Shown one piece after another: positions 11,099 to 20,119 of a stretch of DNA of 64,000 bases. Source of the DNA: Glandiceps talaboti (taxonomy: Eukaryota > Hemichordata > Enteropneusta > Spengelidae). Location: the NCBI RefSeq assembly GCF_964340395.1, contig NW_027554288.1, positions 119,501 through 183,500 of the forward strand, given 5' to 3'. The notes under the pieces are model-generated. The model was not told the origin of the DNA. It made no database searches and saw only the letters and a program-made list of their open reading frames with translations. The first letter of the stretch is position 1. Each line of letters starts with the position of its first letter. The position numbers and the translations under genes were made by a program.

Positions 11099-12334
11099 AA
11101 AATACCGCCAATGGCGTTGTAGCACAACTGTACAGTTTTTAAAAATGTTTATCCATATGGTAGTCCATGCTAACAATAAGTGTTCATTTGCCTATCCAAC
11201 CATGTTGCTATCTTTACGATATATGTGATTATTTGGCTGTTGCTATGGACGTGGTCTTGTTGCTAGGCATATTTACATACATTTTTTGAATGTTTATTCA
11301 ATTGTCTATTAATCCCCATTGTTATCTTCGCAATATATGTGATCATTTGGCTGTTGCTATGGGCGTGGTCTTGTTGCTAGGCACACTTGCATACATTTTT
11401 GAATGTTTATTCATTTGTGTTTCTATTCCTGTTGATATCTTTGCAATATACATGATTATTTGGCAGTTGCTATGGGCGTGGTCTTGTTGCTAGGCAAATT
11501 TACATACATTTTTTGAACGTTTATTCAATTGTCTATTAATCCCTGTTGTTATCTTTGTGAGATACACGACCGTTTGGCTGTTGCTATGGGCGTGGTCATG
11601 GTTGCTACGGTATTTGCATACATTTTTTGAATGTTTACTCATTTGCCTACCATATGATGTTGTTATTTGACCAAAATATACTGCCATTTGGTTGTTGCTA
11701 AGGGCGTGGTCATGGTCGCTAGGGCCAATTTTGTCAAAATGTTTTGAAGAATAACACTCAGAAACATCTCACCAAGCTTCAGACTCGATGACCAAGTACT
11801 TTTTGAGATATAAGTTTTTGACCAAAAATGAACATTTTTACACCTAATTTGCATATCACTCATGGAATCATGGTATGCTTAATATTTCTTTGTCCATACA
11901 TCCCTAGATACATTCCCATTAAATTTCAGCCCAATCTGCTCAGTAGTTTTGGAATTATAGATTTTCAACCAAAAAGACACATTTTTAGCCCTAATTTGCA
12001 TATCACTGATGGAATCATCCCGTCATGAACAAATCTTACTTTACATCCCCTTAAGAATGTTCCCACCAAATTTCGCACCAATCTGCCTAGTAGTTTCCGA
12101 GTTTAAGTTTTTTGACCAAAAATCACATTTTTTGACCCAAATCACACACCTGTCATGCGATCATTTTGATTTGAACAATTTCCCAACTAGACACCCAAGG
12201 TAATGGACCCACCAAATATTGTGGCAATCGGTTCAGCGGTTTTTGACTTTACAGTTTTACGGTTTTTGACAGACAGACAGACAGACGCCGGGCGATCCCT
12301 ATAGCACTACTGAACCTCAGTTCAGTTGTGCTAA
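11099..12334 (+). repeat. R1 interspersed repeat, longest copy
   Basis: The clearest full-length copy. Its head hairpin CGCC-AAT-GGCG at 11105-11115 is followed by TAGCACAACTG. The usual body follows, then ACAGACAGACAGACAGACGC and the tail hairpin ending CAGTTGTGCTAA at 12334. It is longer than the other copies because an internal segment of about 114 bp is tandemly amplified. No coding sequence was recognised. Confidence 0.8.
11236..11700 (+). repeat. 114-bp tandem repeat inside R1, about four to five units
   Basis: The phrase GCTGTTGCTATGGGCGTGG and its variants start at 11236, 11350, 11463, 11577 and 11690, a spacing of 113-114 bases. Other R1 copies have only one or two of these units. 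Confidence 0.8.
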
Positions 12335-12612
12335 TAAATATCATGGACATAGGCGCGGCAAACACGTATGGCACAAAAAGTTGTAGTTTGCAATCAAATC
12401 TGATAATTGCAAACATTTTTAACATTAATGCCTGTTTAGCTATTGTTGTCAATATTCCATTGTAATCATCTTATCTTTATGTCAACCACTCTGCAATCAA
12501 TGTTGTTTTGTAACTAAATATTGTTTTATTATTAGTAATGAGCTACTTATTGATACACTTACCAATGATTCATTTATAGGCAATGATCTGATTTATTTAC
12601 TGATACACTTAC
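12335..12612. other. Intron downstream of ankyrin exon (gene on minus strand)
   Basis: AT-rich. The donor-site neighbourhood TGATACACTTACCA at 12600-12613 is duplicated about 48 bases away at 12552-12565, giving a decoy 5' splice site. Using the decoy would add 48 bases, but reading on in frame meets a TAA within about a dozen codons. Confidence 0.5.
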
Positions 12613-12699
12613 CACATCTGCATAATTGACATCATAACCATTCTTCAAGTAGAATTTAACCTTCTCTATATCTCCACGTTCAACAGCATCAATGAGATC
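12613..12699 (-). CDS. Ankyrin-repeat exon (87 nt, phase 0-0)
   Basis: On the minus strand, an acceptor TATTAG is followed by 29 codons and a consensus donor GTAAGT. The peptide begins DLIDAVERGDIEKVKFYLKN and continues to a G-x-DVN-x-AD ending. This is the helix-turn-helix half of an ankyrin repeat followed by the start of the next loop. The exon is symmetrical (phase 0-0) and could be skipped or duplicated without a frameshift. Ankyrin repeats are protein-binding scaffolds; the full protein is unknown. The partner exon in the window is at 60011-60103, also minus strand and therefore upstream in transcription. Spacing to the ankyrin consensus suggests that the exon type at 60 kb would best follow this one, so these may be from an alternating exon array or from two tandem genes. 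Confidence 0.8.
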
Positions 12700-12799
12700 C
12701 TAATATAAAACAAACATATACAATGATTAGACTAATTTACACCAGTTTCACAAATAATGTCAAAATTACATTAAAAATATGCTTACTGCAAACCCAGTG

Positions 12800-13168
12800 T
12801 TAAAGTGACCAAATTAATGAGGATTAGGTATTTATTTTGAATTTTTAATTTATAAAACAACTTTACTGTATTTTCTAATTGAAAAAAAAATAATGTGAAA
12901 TAATATCTACCAATTCCTTGTTTGTAACTCAGTAAATTGAAAATCAATAAAATATGTCTAAAATGTTTGTTATTATGCAAAAAAATAACAAAGTGTTTAC
13001 ACTTTTTTCATCTTTTTTGCATCTTTTTTGTAATCAAATGAGTTACAAACAAGGTCTTGGTATATGTTATTTCACATTATTTGTTAAATTAGGAAAACAC
13101 AGTAAAGTTGTATTATGAATTAAAAATCCAAAATAAATACATAATTCTCATCCATATGGCCACTTTAA
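12800..13168. mobile_element. Palindromic MITE bounded by TTAA
   Basis: 12800-12945 and about 13020-13168 are long imperfect reverse complements. The outer ends are TTAAAGTGACC and GGCCACTTTAA; inner matches include TATTTATTTTG, CAACTTTACTGT, AATAATGTGAAATAA and CCTTGTTTGTAACTCA. The loop is about 75 bases and T-rich. The TTAA at both ends may be the target duplication, as seen with piggyBac-type elements, or part of the inverted repeat. It lies just upstream (gene sense) of the ankyrin exon at 12.6 kb. No coding capacity. Confidence 0.7.
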
Positions 13169-14080
13169 TAATATTATAATATTTCCTTTTAGACAACATT
13201 TAAATATATATATCAAAAATATACATAAGGTAGCTGTCTATTTTATCATTCACACAAATGATATTATGTAATATTATATGATTAATATGTAATTTATATC
13301 AATCTATTTTAATTAATATCAATCCATATAAAACACACTTTTTTGTCACTTCAATTCAAACATATGATTATTGTAAAACACAGGTAGGGTTGATTTGAAC
13401 AGTTTTATTTGAGATCATTATCATTTTGTCAAATCACAACAACCTGGAAAGACTTTACATAATTGTATGATACAAATCATTAGATTAGCTTTGTAGATCA
13501 AATGATTTATAAAGGTTATAAGACACAAATAGTTGTTTTAGCATTAAGTTTTCAATCTGTCAAAATCTAGTTAAAGCTGACCAATAGGTGGCGGTATGGT
13601 CAGCAGATTAGTCAGCTGTAACAATGAATATCATTCTGATGAGGATCGTCAACAAGACAGATCAAAAGCTCAATGCTAAAAACATTTTGAACTGATTGTG
13701 CGTTATATCATTATGTAATACATTCACAATGCTAAAACATGTAACATTAAAAAGCTATATTGATGATGGACAACTGATATATACACATACTCTATGTAAA
13801 TTAGAATATTAACACATGTATCTGTGTTATGGTTTCTAAGAATTACTGGACTGTAAGATATGTCGTGACGTTCCGCCCTCACTGGCCTCTGATGTGTGAG
13901 GGCGCCCCATCATGGTGTACCTTACAGACTAAAGAATTACATGATTATACATCTTTACAAAGTTTGAGGAAATTTAAATCTGACCATGTCATCTGATACA
14001 TTTAGATATTTACAAGATACGTTTTCATGTATGACGTCACTGTACTACACCTAGCCATTTCACAGCTACAGACTTTATTG
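13169..14080. other. AT-rich intron sequence
   Basis: No second exon with splice sites was recognised. A GC-richer patch at 13865-13920 (GACGTTCCGCCCTCACTGGC ... GAGGGCGCCCCATC) has no clear identity. Confidence 0.4.
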
Positions 14081-14084
14081 TTTC

Positions 14085-14295
14085 AGGGGTGAGGGATGTA
14101 GCTGCCTGCTGGGGGTGTAGCTGCCTGCAGGGGGGATGTAGCTGCCTGCTGGGGGTGTAGCTGCCTGCTGGGGCAGGGGGGGTGTAGTTGCCTGGGGTGT
14201 AGCTGCCTGCTGGGGAGGGGGAGGTTTGTAGCTGCCAGCTGGGGGGGGTGTAGCTGCCTGCTGGGGGGTGTAGCTGCCTGCTGGGAGGGGGGAGT
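14085..14295 (+). repeat. G-rich minisatellite (TGTAGCTGCCTGCTGGGG)n
   Basis: About ten irregular units of 17-33 bases sharing TGTAGCTGCC(T/A)GCTGGGG with G runs of variable length. Open reading frames through it on the minus strand (Ala-Gly-Ser-Tyr-Thr-Pro type) are explained by repetition. The G runs could form quadruplexes. Confidence 0.85.
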
Positions 14296-14659
14296 AGCTC
14301 CCTCAATGGCAAGGGGCTGGGTAACCAAGACTACAGACTTTAAATGGATAGATGTACTTAAATAAATTAGTGACAATGGCATTATAGCACAAATCTATAA
14401 TAATCACATCCTCAAAGAGCTTTACAATTATTACTCCATGGCACAGACCTATAGTGGCACAATGGCCCTTTACTTCCTCAACTCCCTGGGGAGCATACAA
14501 TCAACCTCTATAAGTGCATGGGATTAAAGCATTCACATTCATTTCAACATCTATCCTACCAGGTCCCCAATTAATATAGCTAGGTTAACCAAAGCGCAAT
14601 TGTGGTTCAAATCTTACCCGAGAACTCGTCATTCAGAAACAAATGCCAGCAATGGGCTC

Positions 14660-14778
14660 AACCCTGCAACCTGCAGATTCCTAGCCAGCCACTCTAAACA
14701 TTCAACCATCATGACCCTACAACCTGCAACCTGCAGATTCCTAGCCAGCCACTCTAAACATTCAACCATCATGACTGC
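14660..14778 (+). repeat. 60-bp repeat, two units (unit 1)
   Basis: ACCTGCAGATTCCTAGCCAG...CATTCAACCATCATGAC repeated twice. The orthologous place in unit 2 has about 13-14 units. Confidence 0.9.
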
Positions 14779-14874
14779 ACATCTATCCACTTGCCTTATA
14801 CCAATGATGTTATTGTACAATATATATATATCACTAATTCATTATTGCTATGAGTATAGTCTACATTGTAGTAG

Positions 14875-15296
14875 TCTATCAGCTAGCCCTCGGATGTTCT
14901 TCCGATAAAATACGACACACAGCCGAACAACGCTATTGAGGATGGAACATCCGAGGTCTAGCGAATGTCATCAGGATATAAATAACTGCCAATCAGAGAA
15001 CCGTATTAGCGACAAGCACAAACAGAGGACAATAGCTAAATTTTCATGCATATTCATCTTAAGGAGGGGCTTGTAAAAATAACCACCAATGCGTTAACTA
15101 AAATGTATGAATGACAACGTCTACACACACATATATATGCATATATGGCCCAACCCACCGCTTATCGTAATCTCAATGGAATGTCCGGTCTGAAAATGAC
15201 AGTCGCTAGACTGTTTGGGCAAGCCCTCACATGCGAACTTCGTTCGCTTATAGTTATAGCATCGAAAGAAAGCCCGAACGTCTAGCAGCAAGACTA
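14875..15296 (+). mobile_element. 422-bp insertion with 12-bp target site duplication
   Basis: ACATTGTAGTAG occurs at 14863-14874 and again at 15297-15308; the duplicated unit 2 (17366-17377) has it once with no insertion. The insert starts TCTATCAGCTAGCCC and ends CTAGCAGCAAGACTA, giving weak terminal complementarity around CTAG. Inside, CCTCGGATGTTC (14888) and GAACATCCGAGG (ending about 14958) form a perfect 12-bp stem. No coding sequence. A SINE or MITE is likely; a tRNA-like head was not recognised. Confidence 0.8.
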
Positions 15297-15399
15297 ACAT
15301 TGTAGTAGCTTTAGCATGTATGTGTTCACCTGCCAAATGTTTAATTTGCCTACACAACCCTGTTGTTACATTCCCCACATACGCCATCAATTGGAGGTT

Positions 15400-16036
15400 G
15401 CTGTGGGTGAGGTATCAATATTTTAGCATGTGAGTTCACTTTTGGATATTTAACAGGCCTAGGTTGCCAAGCAACCAGTTACCTTAAACAGATGTTAATC
15501 TTTACAGCATTGACATTGAAATGTGAAGTAGCCCATAACAGATTTAATGATTTCATTACATCAATAAAACAAGAATCTTACATTTCCAGGCTGAAGTCAA
15601 AGTATTTTGTAATACAACAAATCACATTTTCAAACGTAAAATGCACATTTCTGATGCGATCATTTTCATTTGAACAATTTCCCAACTAGTCAACAGAAGT
15701 ACCATGACTACAAAATATCAAAGCAATTGGTCTAGCAGTTTTTTACTTTAAGTTGTTTACACACACACACACACACACACAGACACACACACACACACAC
15801 GCACGCACACACACACACACACACACATACATACACACACATACACACACACATACACACATACATACACTCACACACACACACACATACACACACATAT
15901 ACACACACATACATACATACACACATATACACACACACACACTCACACACACAAACACACACACACACACAGACAGACAGACACTTAGCGATCCCTACAG
16001 CACTACTGAACCTTATCAATTCAGTTGTACTAAAAA
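15400..16036 (+). repeat. R1-like 3' portion in unit 1
   Basis: Shares GATGCGATCATTTTCATTTG, CAATTTCCCAACTAGTCAAC, GCAATTGGTCTAGCAGTTTT and the terminal hairpin (GCACTACTGAAC ... CAGTTGTACTAAAAA) with R1. Confidence 0.7.
15758..15983 (+). repeat. (CA)n microsatellite with imperfections
   Basis: A CA repeat of about 225 bases with CATA, CACT and CG interruptions, ending in CAGA units. Confidence 0.95.
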
Positions 16037-16451
16037 TGAGTTAAAGGGGAACACCACTCAGTGAAATAATTGTATTTCCTGAGAGTTTTTTGGGTTTTAG
16101 ATGACAATTTGTATAGTCATAATGACTCTTGGTTCCTTTTTAGTCTTCAATGGGTAAACTAATAATATTGGTGTGCATCCAAAGTTCAACGGCAAGAGGC
16201 TGGGTAACCAAGCCTACAGACTTTAAATGGATAGATGTATTTAAATAAATTGGTGACAATGGCGTTATAGCACAATGGCGTTATAGCATACAATCCATTG
16301 CAGCCTCTATGAGTGCACAAGATTAAAGCATTCACATTTCAACATCTATCCTACCAGGTCCCCAATTAATACAGCTAGGTTAACCAAAGCGCAATTGTGG
16401 TTCAAATCTTACCCAAGAACTTTAGTCATTCAGAAACAAATGCCAGCAACG

Positions 16452-17276
16452 GGCTCAACCCTACAACCTGCAGATTCCTAGCCAGCCACTCTAAACATTC
16501 AACCATCATGACCCTACAACCTGCAACCTGCAGATTTCTAGCCAGCCACTCTAAACATTCAACCATCATGACTCTACAACCTGCAACCTGCAGATTTCTA
16601 GCCAGCCACTCTAAACATTCAACCATCATGACTCTACAACCTGCAACCTGCAGATTCCTAGCCATCCACTCTAAACATTCAACCATCATGACTCTACAAC
16701 CTGCAACCTGCAGATTCCTAGCCATCCACTCTAAACATTCAACCATCATGACTCTACAACCTGCAACCTGCAGATTCCTAGCCATCCACTCTAAACATTC
16801 AACCATCATGACCCTACAACCTGCAACCTGCAGATTCCTAGCCATCCACTCTAAACATTCAACCATCATGACCCTACAACCTGCAACCTGCAGATTCCTA
16901 GCCATCCACTCTAAACATTCAACCACTACAACCTGCAACCTGCAGATTCCTAGCCATCCACTCTAAACATTCAACAATCATGACTCTACAACCTGCAACC
17001 TGCAGATTCCTAGCCATCCACTCTAAACATTCAACCATCATGACCCTACAACCTGCAACCTGCAGATTCCTAGCCAGCCACTCTAAACATTCAACCATCA
17101 TGACTCTACAACCTGCAACCTGCAGATTCCTAGCCATCCACTCTAAACATTCAACCACTACAACCTGCAACCTGCAGATTCCTAGCCATCCACTCTAAAC
17201 ATTCAACAATCATGACTCTACAACCTGCAACCTGCAGATTCCTAGCCATCCACTCTAAACATTCAACCATCATGAT
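16452..17276 (+). repeat. 60-bp tandem array, about 13-14 units
   Basis: The monomer is CTACAACCTGCAACCTGCAG plus ATTCCTAGCCATCCACTCTAAACATTCAACCATCATGAC. Two units (near 16921 and 17153) share an identical internal deletion, showing block duplication within the array. 60 is a multiple of three, so frames stay open on both strands without being genes. Confidence 0.95.
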
Positions 17277-17464
17277 TGCACATTTTATATCCACTTGCCT
17301 TATACCAATGATGTTATTGTACAATATATATATATCACTAATTCATTGTTGCTATGAGTATAGTCTACATTGTAGTAGCTTTAGCATATATGTGTTCACC
17401 TGCCAAATGTTTAATTTGCCTACACAACCCTGTTGTTATATTCCCCACATACGCCATCATTTGG

Positions 17465-17811
17465 AGGTTGCTGTGGGTGAGGTATCAATATTTTAGCATG
17501 TGAGTTCACTTTTGGATATTAACAGACCTGTGTTGCCAAGCAACCTTAAACAGATGTTAATCTTTACGCCATTGACATTGACATGTGAAGTAGCTCATAA
17601 AAGATTTAATGATTTCATTACATCAATAAAACAAGAATCTTTCATTTCCAGGCTGAAGTCAAAGCATTTTGTAATACAACAAATCACATTTCCAAATGTA
17701 AAATTTCTGATGCGATCATTTTCATTTGAACAATTTCCCAACTAGTCAACCGAGGTAACATGACCACCAAATATCAAAGCAATTGGTCTAGCAGTTTTTT
17801 ACTTTAAGTTG

Positions 17812-17868
<57 letters not shown>

Positions 17869-17907
17869 TCTCACTCACACACACACATCCACACATCCTC
17901 ACTCACA

Positions 17908-17946
<39 letters not shown>

Positions 17947-17998
17947 TTAGCAATCCCTACAGCCCTACTGAACTTTATCAATTCAGTTGTACTAAAAA
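17465..17998 (+). repeat. R1-like 3' portion in unit 2 with (CA)n
   Basis: Counterpart of 15400-16036. The CA tract is at 17813-17942 and the terminal hairpin ends at about 17998. Confidence 0.7.
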
Positions 17999-18150
17999 TG
18001 AGTTAAAGGGGAACACCACTCAGTGAAATAATTGTATTTCCTGAGAGTTTTTTGGTTTTAGATGACAATTTGTATAGTCATGATGACTCTTGGTTCCTTT
18101 TTAGTCTTCAATGGGTAAACTAATAATATTGGTGTGCATCCTAAGTTCAC

Positions 18151-19124
18151 AAAAATACATTCATTTCTCCAGTAACACCACTTTTCTGGATTGGAACCGT
18201 TAAAGGGGCATGGTCTGAAACGTCTATCTTTTTTCTTTCTTTAATTTTTTTTTTTTTTTTTGGGGGGGGGGTTATTTTTTGTTACCTGTATGTACCACTG
18301 ACTGTAACTTGTTTAATGGTCAGTAATTCATATGCAAAGCCTATACCCTGTTATCTAATGTATTCTATACTAAGGAATACCATAATATTCTTTTATACTT
18401 ACAGTATCACAGTAGTTTACAGAGTGAGAATTTTGCAAGCAACTACCAGTCATTACACAAGTAACAGTGAATGACTGTTTATTTGACCAACCAAAATTGT
18501 GCATTCTCCTACCTATTATTATGTTGTGACTCACATTTATACAATTACCGATAGTTGATTACATACTTTTCAGGATGAATGTCAATATATCGAAATGACA
18601 GTTCCAAAAAATAATTCCAGTTGTAGCTAGTTTAGCTTTAATAATTGATCAACTTTTATAGAACAGTCTATGACAACTTGCTGCTTTCACTTGATTCTAG
18701 GCAGTCAGAAGTACAGAGCTCAGGTTAGACTAATGAGGTTAAAACAAGTAATTTTGAAAACACCAACTTTTGAGGTGCTTTTCTCACAAATGTTTAGCCA
18801 CAGAATCAAGGCAAATGAGGATTGTGTATTTTGGTTATATCCCATAACCAAAATTCAAAATCCCAAATTGCCCGGATTCTAGGCCAACAAACATATGACG
18901 ATATCATATATGGAGTATCCAGCTTTCAGTACAGGTATTACAAAATTGGCCATAAAGATGAACTCAATGATACAACAGAGATAGTAATGCATCACTATGC
19001 ATCACCCCCTCCTTTTTTAATTCTTGTTTATTCTGTATCATCGTCATCATAATTTGATGAATGTATCCAAATTGTCCAATACTTTGGTTTTTCACCTTCT
19101 TTCACCCTTACTATAGTTAGATTA
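18151..19124. other. AT-rich spacer, nothing recognised
   Basis: A T/G homopolymer patch lies at 18248-18270. The phrase CCCAAATTGCCCGGATTCTAGGCC near 18863 resembles CCCCAATCGATTGGATTCTAGGC near 58362 and may mark another dispersed family. No supported exon. Confidence 0.4.
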
Positions 19125-19736
19125 ATACATTTATAGTCTATGTACAGAGTACAAATTATATATTATATTAATACTAGATAGGAGTTAGTTGTAAAGTTAT
19201 ACATTTACAGTCTATGTACAGAGTACAACTTATAAATATTAATACTAGATAGGAGTTAGTTGTAAAGTTATACATTTACAGTCTATGTACAGAGTACAAC
19301 TTATAAATATTAATACTAGATAGGAGTTAGTTGTAAAGTTATACATTTACAGTCTATGTACAGAGTACAACTTATAAATATTAATACTAGATAGGAGTTA
19401 GTTGTAAAGTTATACATTTACAGTCTATGTACAGAGTACAACTTATAAATATTAATACTAGATAGGAGTTAGTTGTAAAGTTATACATTTACAATCTATG
19501 TACAGAATACAACTTATAAATATTAATACTAGATAGGAGTTAGTTGTAAAGTTATACATTTACAATCTATGTACAGAATACAACTTATAAATATTAATAC
19601 TAGATAGGAGTTTGTTGTAAAGTTATACATTTATAGTCTATGTGCAGAGTACAACTTATAAATATTAATACTAGATAGGAGTTTGTTGTAAAGTTATACA
19701 TTTACAATCTATGTACAGAGTACAACTTATATATAC
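19125..19736 (+). repeat. 71-bp tandem array, about 8.6 units
   Basis: The monomer begins ACATTTACAGTCTATGTACA and ends AGTTAGTTGTAAAGTTAT. Successive starts differ by exactly 71 bases (for example 19201, 19272). It ends precisely where the E365 copy begins. Confidence 0.95.
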
Positions 19737-20119
19737 AGTCTGGATGCTAACGTTGTTTCTAACTAAACCACATCTGGTCAAAGTCGCTCAATTAGCACAA
19801 AAAGTTGTTCATCCAATCAGTGAACCCCAACTTCTATAGTGATGTAAACACTGTATGAGAAGCATCCTGAGCTGACAAATATACCATATATGGACATTAC
19901 AGTACCATATTTAGACATTACATATTAAGGGCCAACATAAACACCAACTTTATGACAGACTGTGATTGATTAACAAAGACATTATGTTAATGACCGTGTT
20001 GGTGGCTGTGGATGGATTTTAAAATGTATTTCATACATCTCATGACTGCTAGAGTAACGACTTTGACTATACTGTGAGTAGAGGTATAAATGGTAAGAAT
20101 ACTGTATAGGAACTAGACT
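19737..20119 (+). mobile_element. E365 element, plus-orientation copy at satellite border
   Basis: Begins AGTCTGGATGC and ends TATAGGAACTAGACT, the same ends as the reverse complement of 3343-3707. Shared interior phrases include TGGTCAAAGTC near the start and TTGACTATACTGT near the end. Its last 50 bases or so (TATACTGTGAGTAGAGGTAT ... TATAGGAACTAGACT) are the same sequence as the satellite monomer that follows. Confidence 0.7.

Larger units (their letters stand above)
14304..16186 (+). repeat. Segmental duplication, unit 1
   Basis: Starts CAATGGCAAGGGGCTGGGTAACCAAG and ends just before the same phrase recurs at 16187. It contains two 60-bp repeat units, a 422-bp insertion, an R1-like tail with CA repeats and the segment ACACCACTCAGTGAAATAATTG. 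It pairs with unit 2 nearly base for base outside these differences. Confidence 0.8.
16187..18150 (+). repeat. Segmental duplication, unit 2
   Basis: Direct tandem copy of 14304-16186. It lacks the 422-bp insertion, but its 60-bp array is expanded. The homology ends near 18150, at GTGTGCATCCTAAGTTCA. Confidence 0.8.

Noticed and set aside
14037-14382. Minus-strand Ala-Gly-Ser-Tyr-Thr-Pro repeat protein
   Set aside because: It is the translation of an irregular G-rich minisatellite.
15732-16064. Thr/His and Cys/Val repeat proteins
   Set aside because: Translations of a CA microsatellite.
16397-17198. Open frames through the 60-bp repeats
   Set aside because: Repeat length divisible by three explains them; both strands are open.
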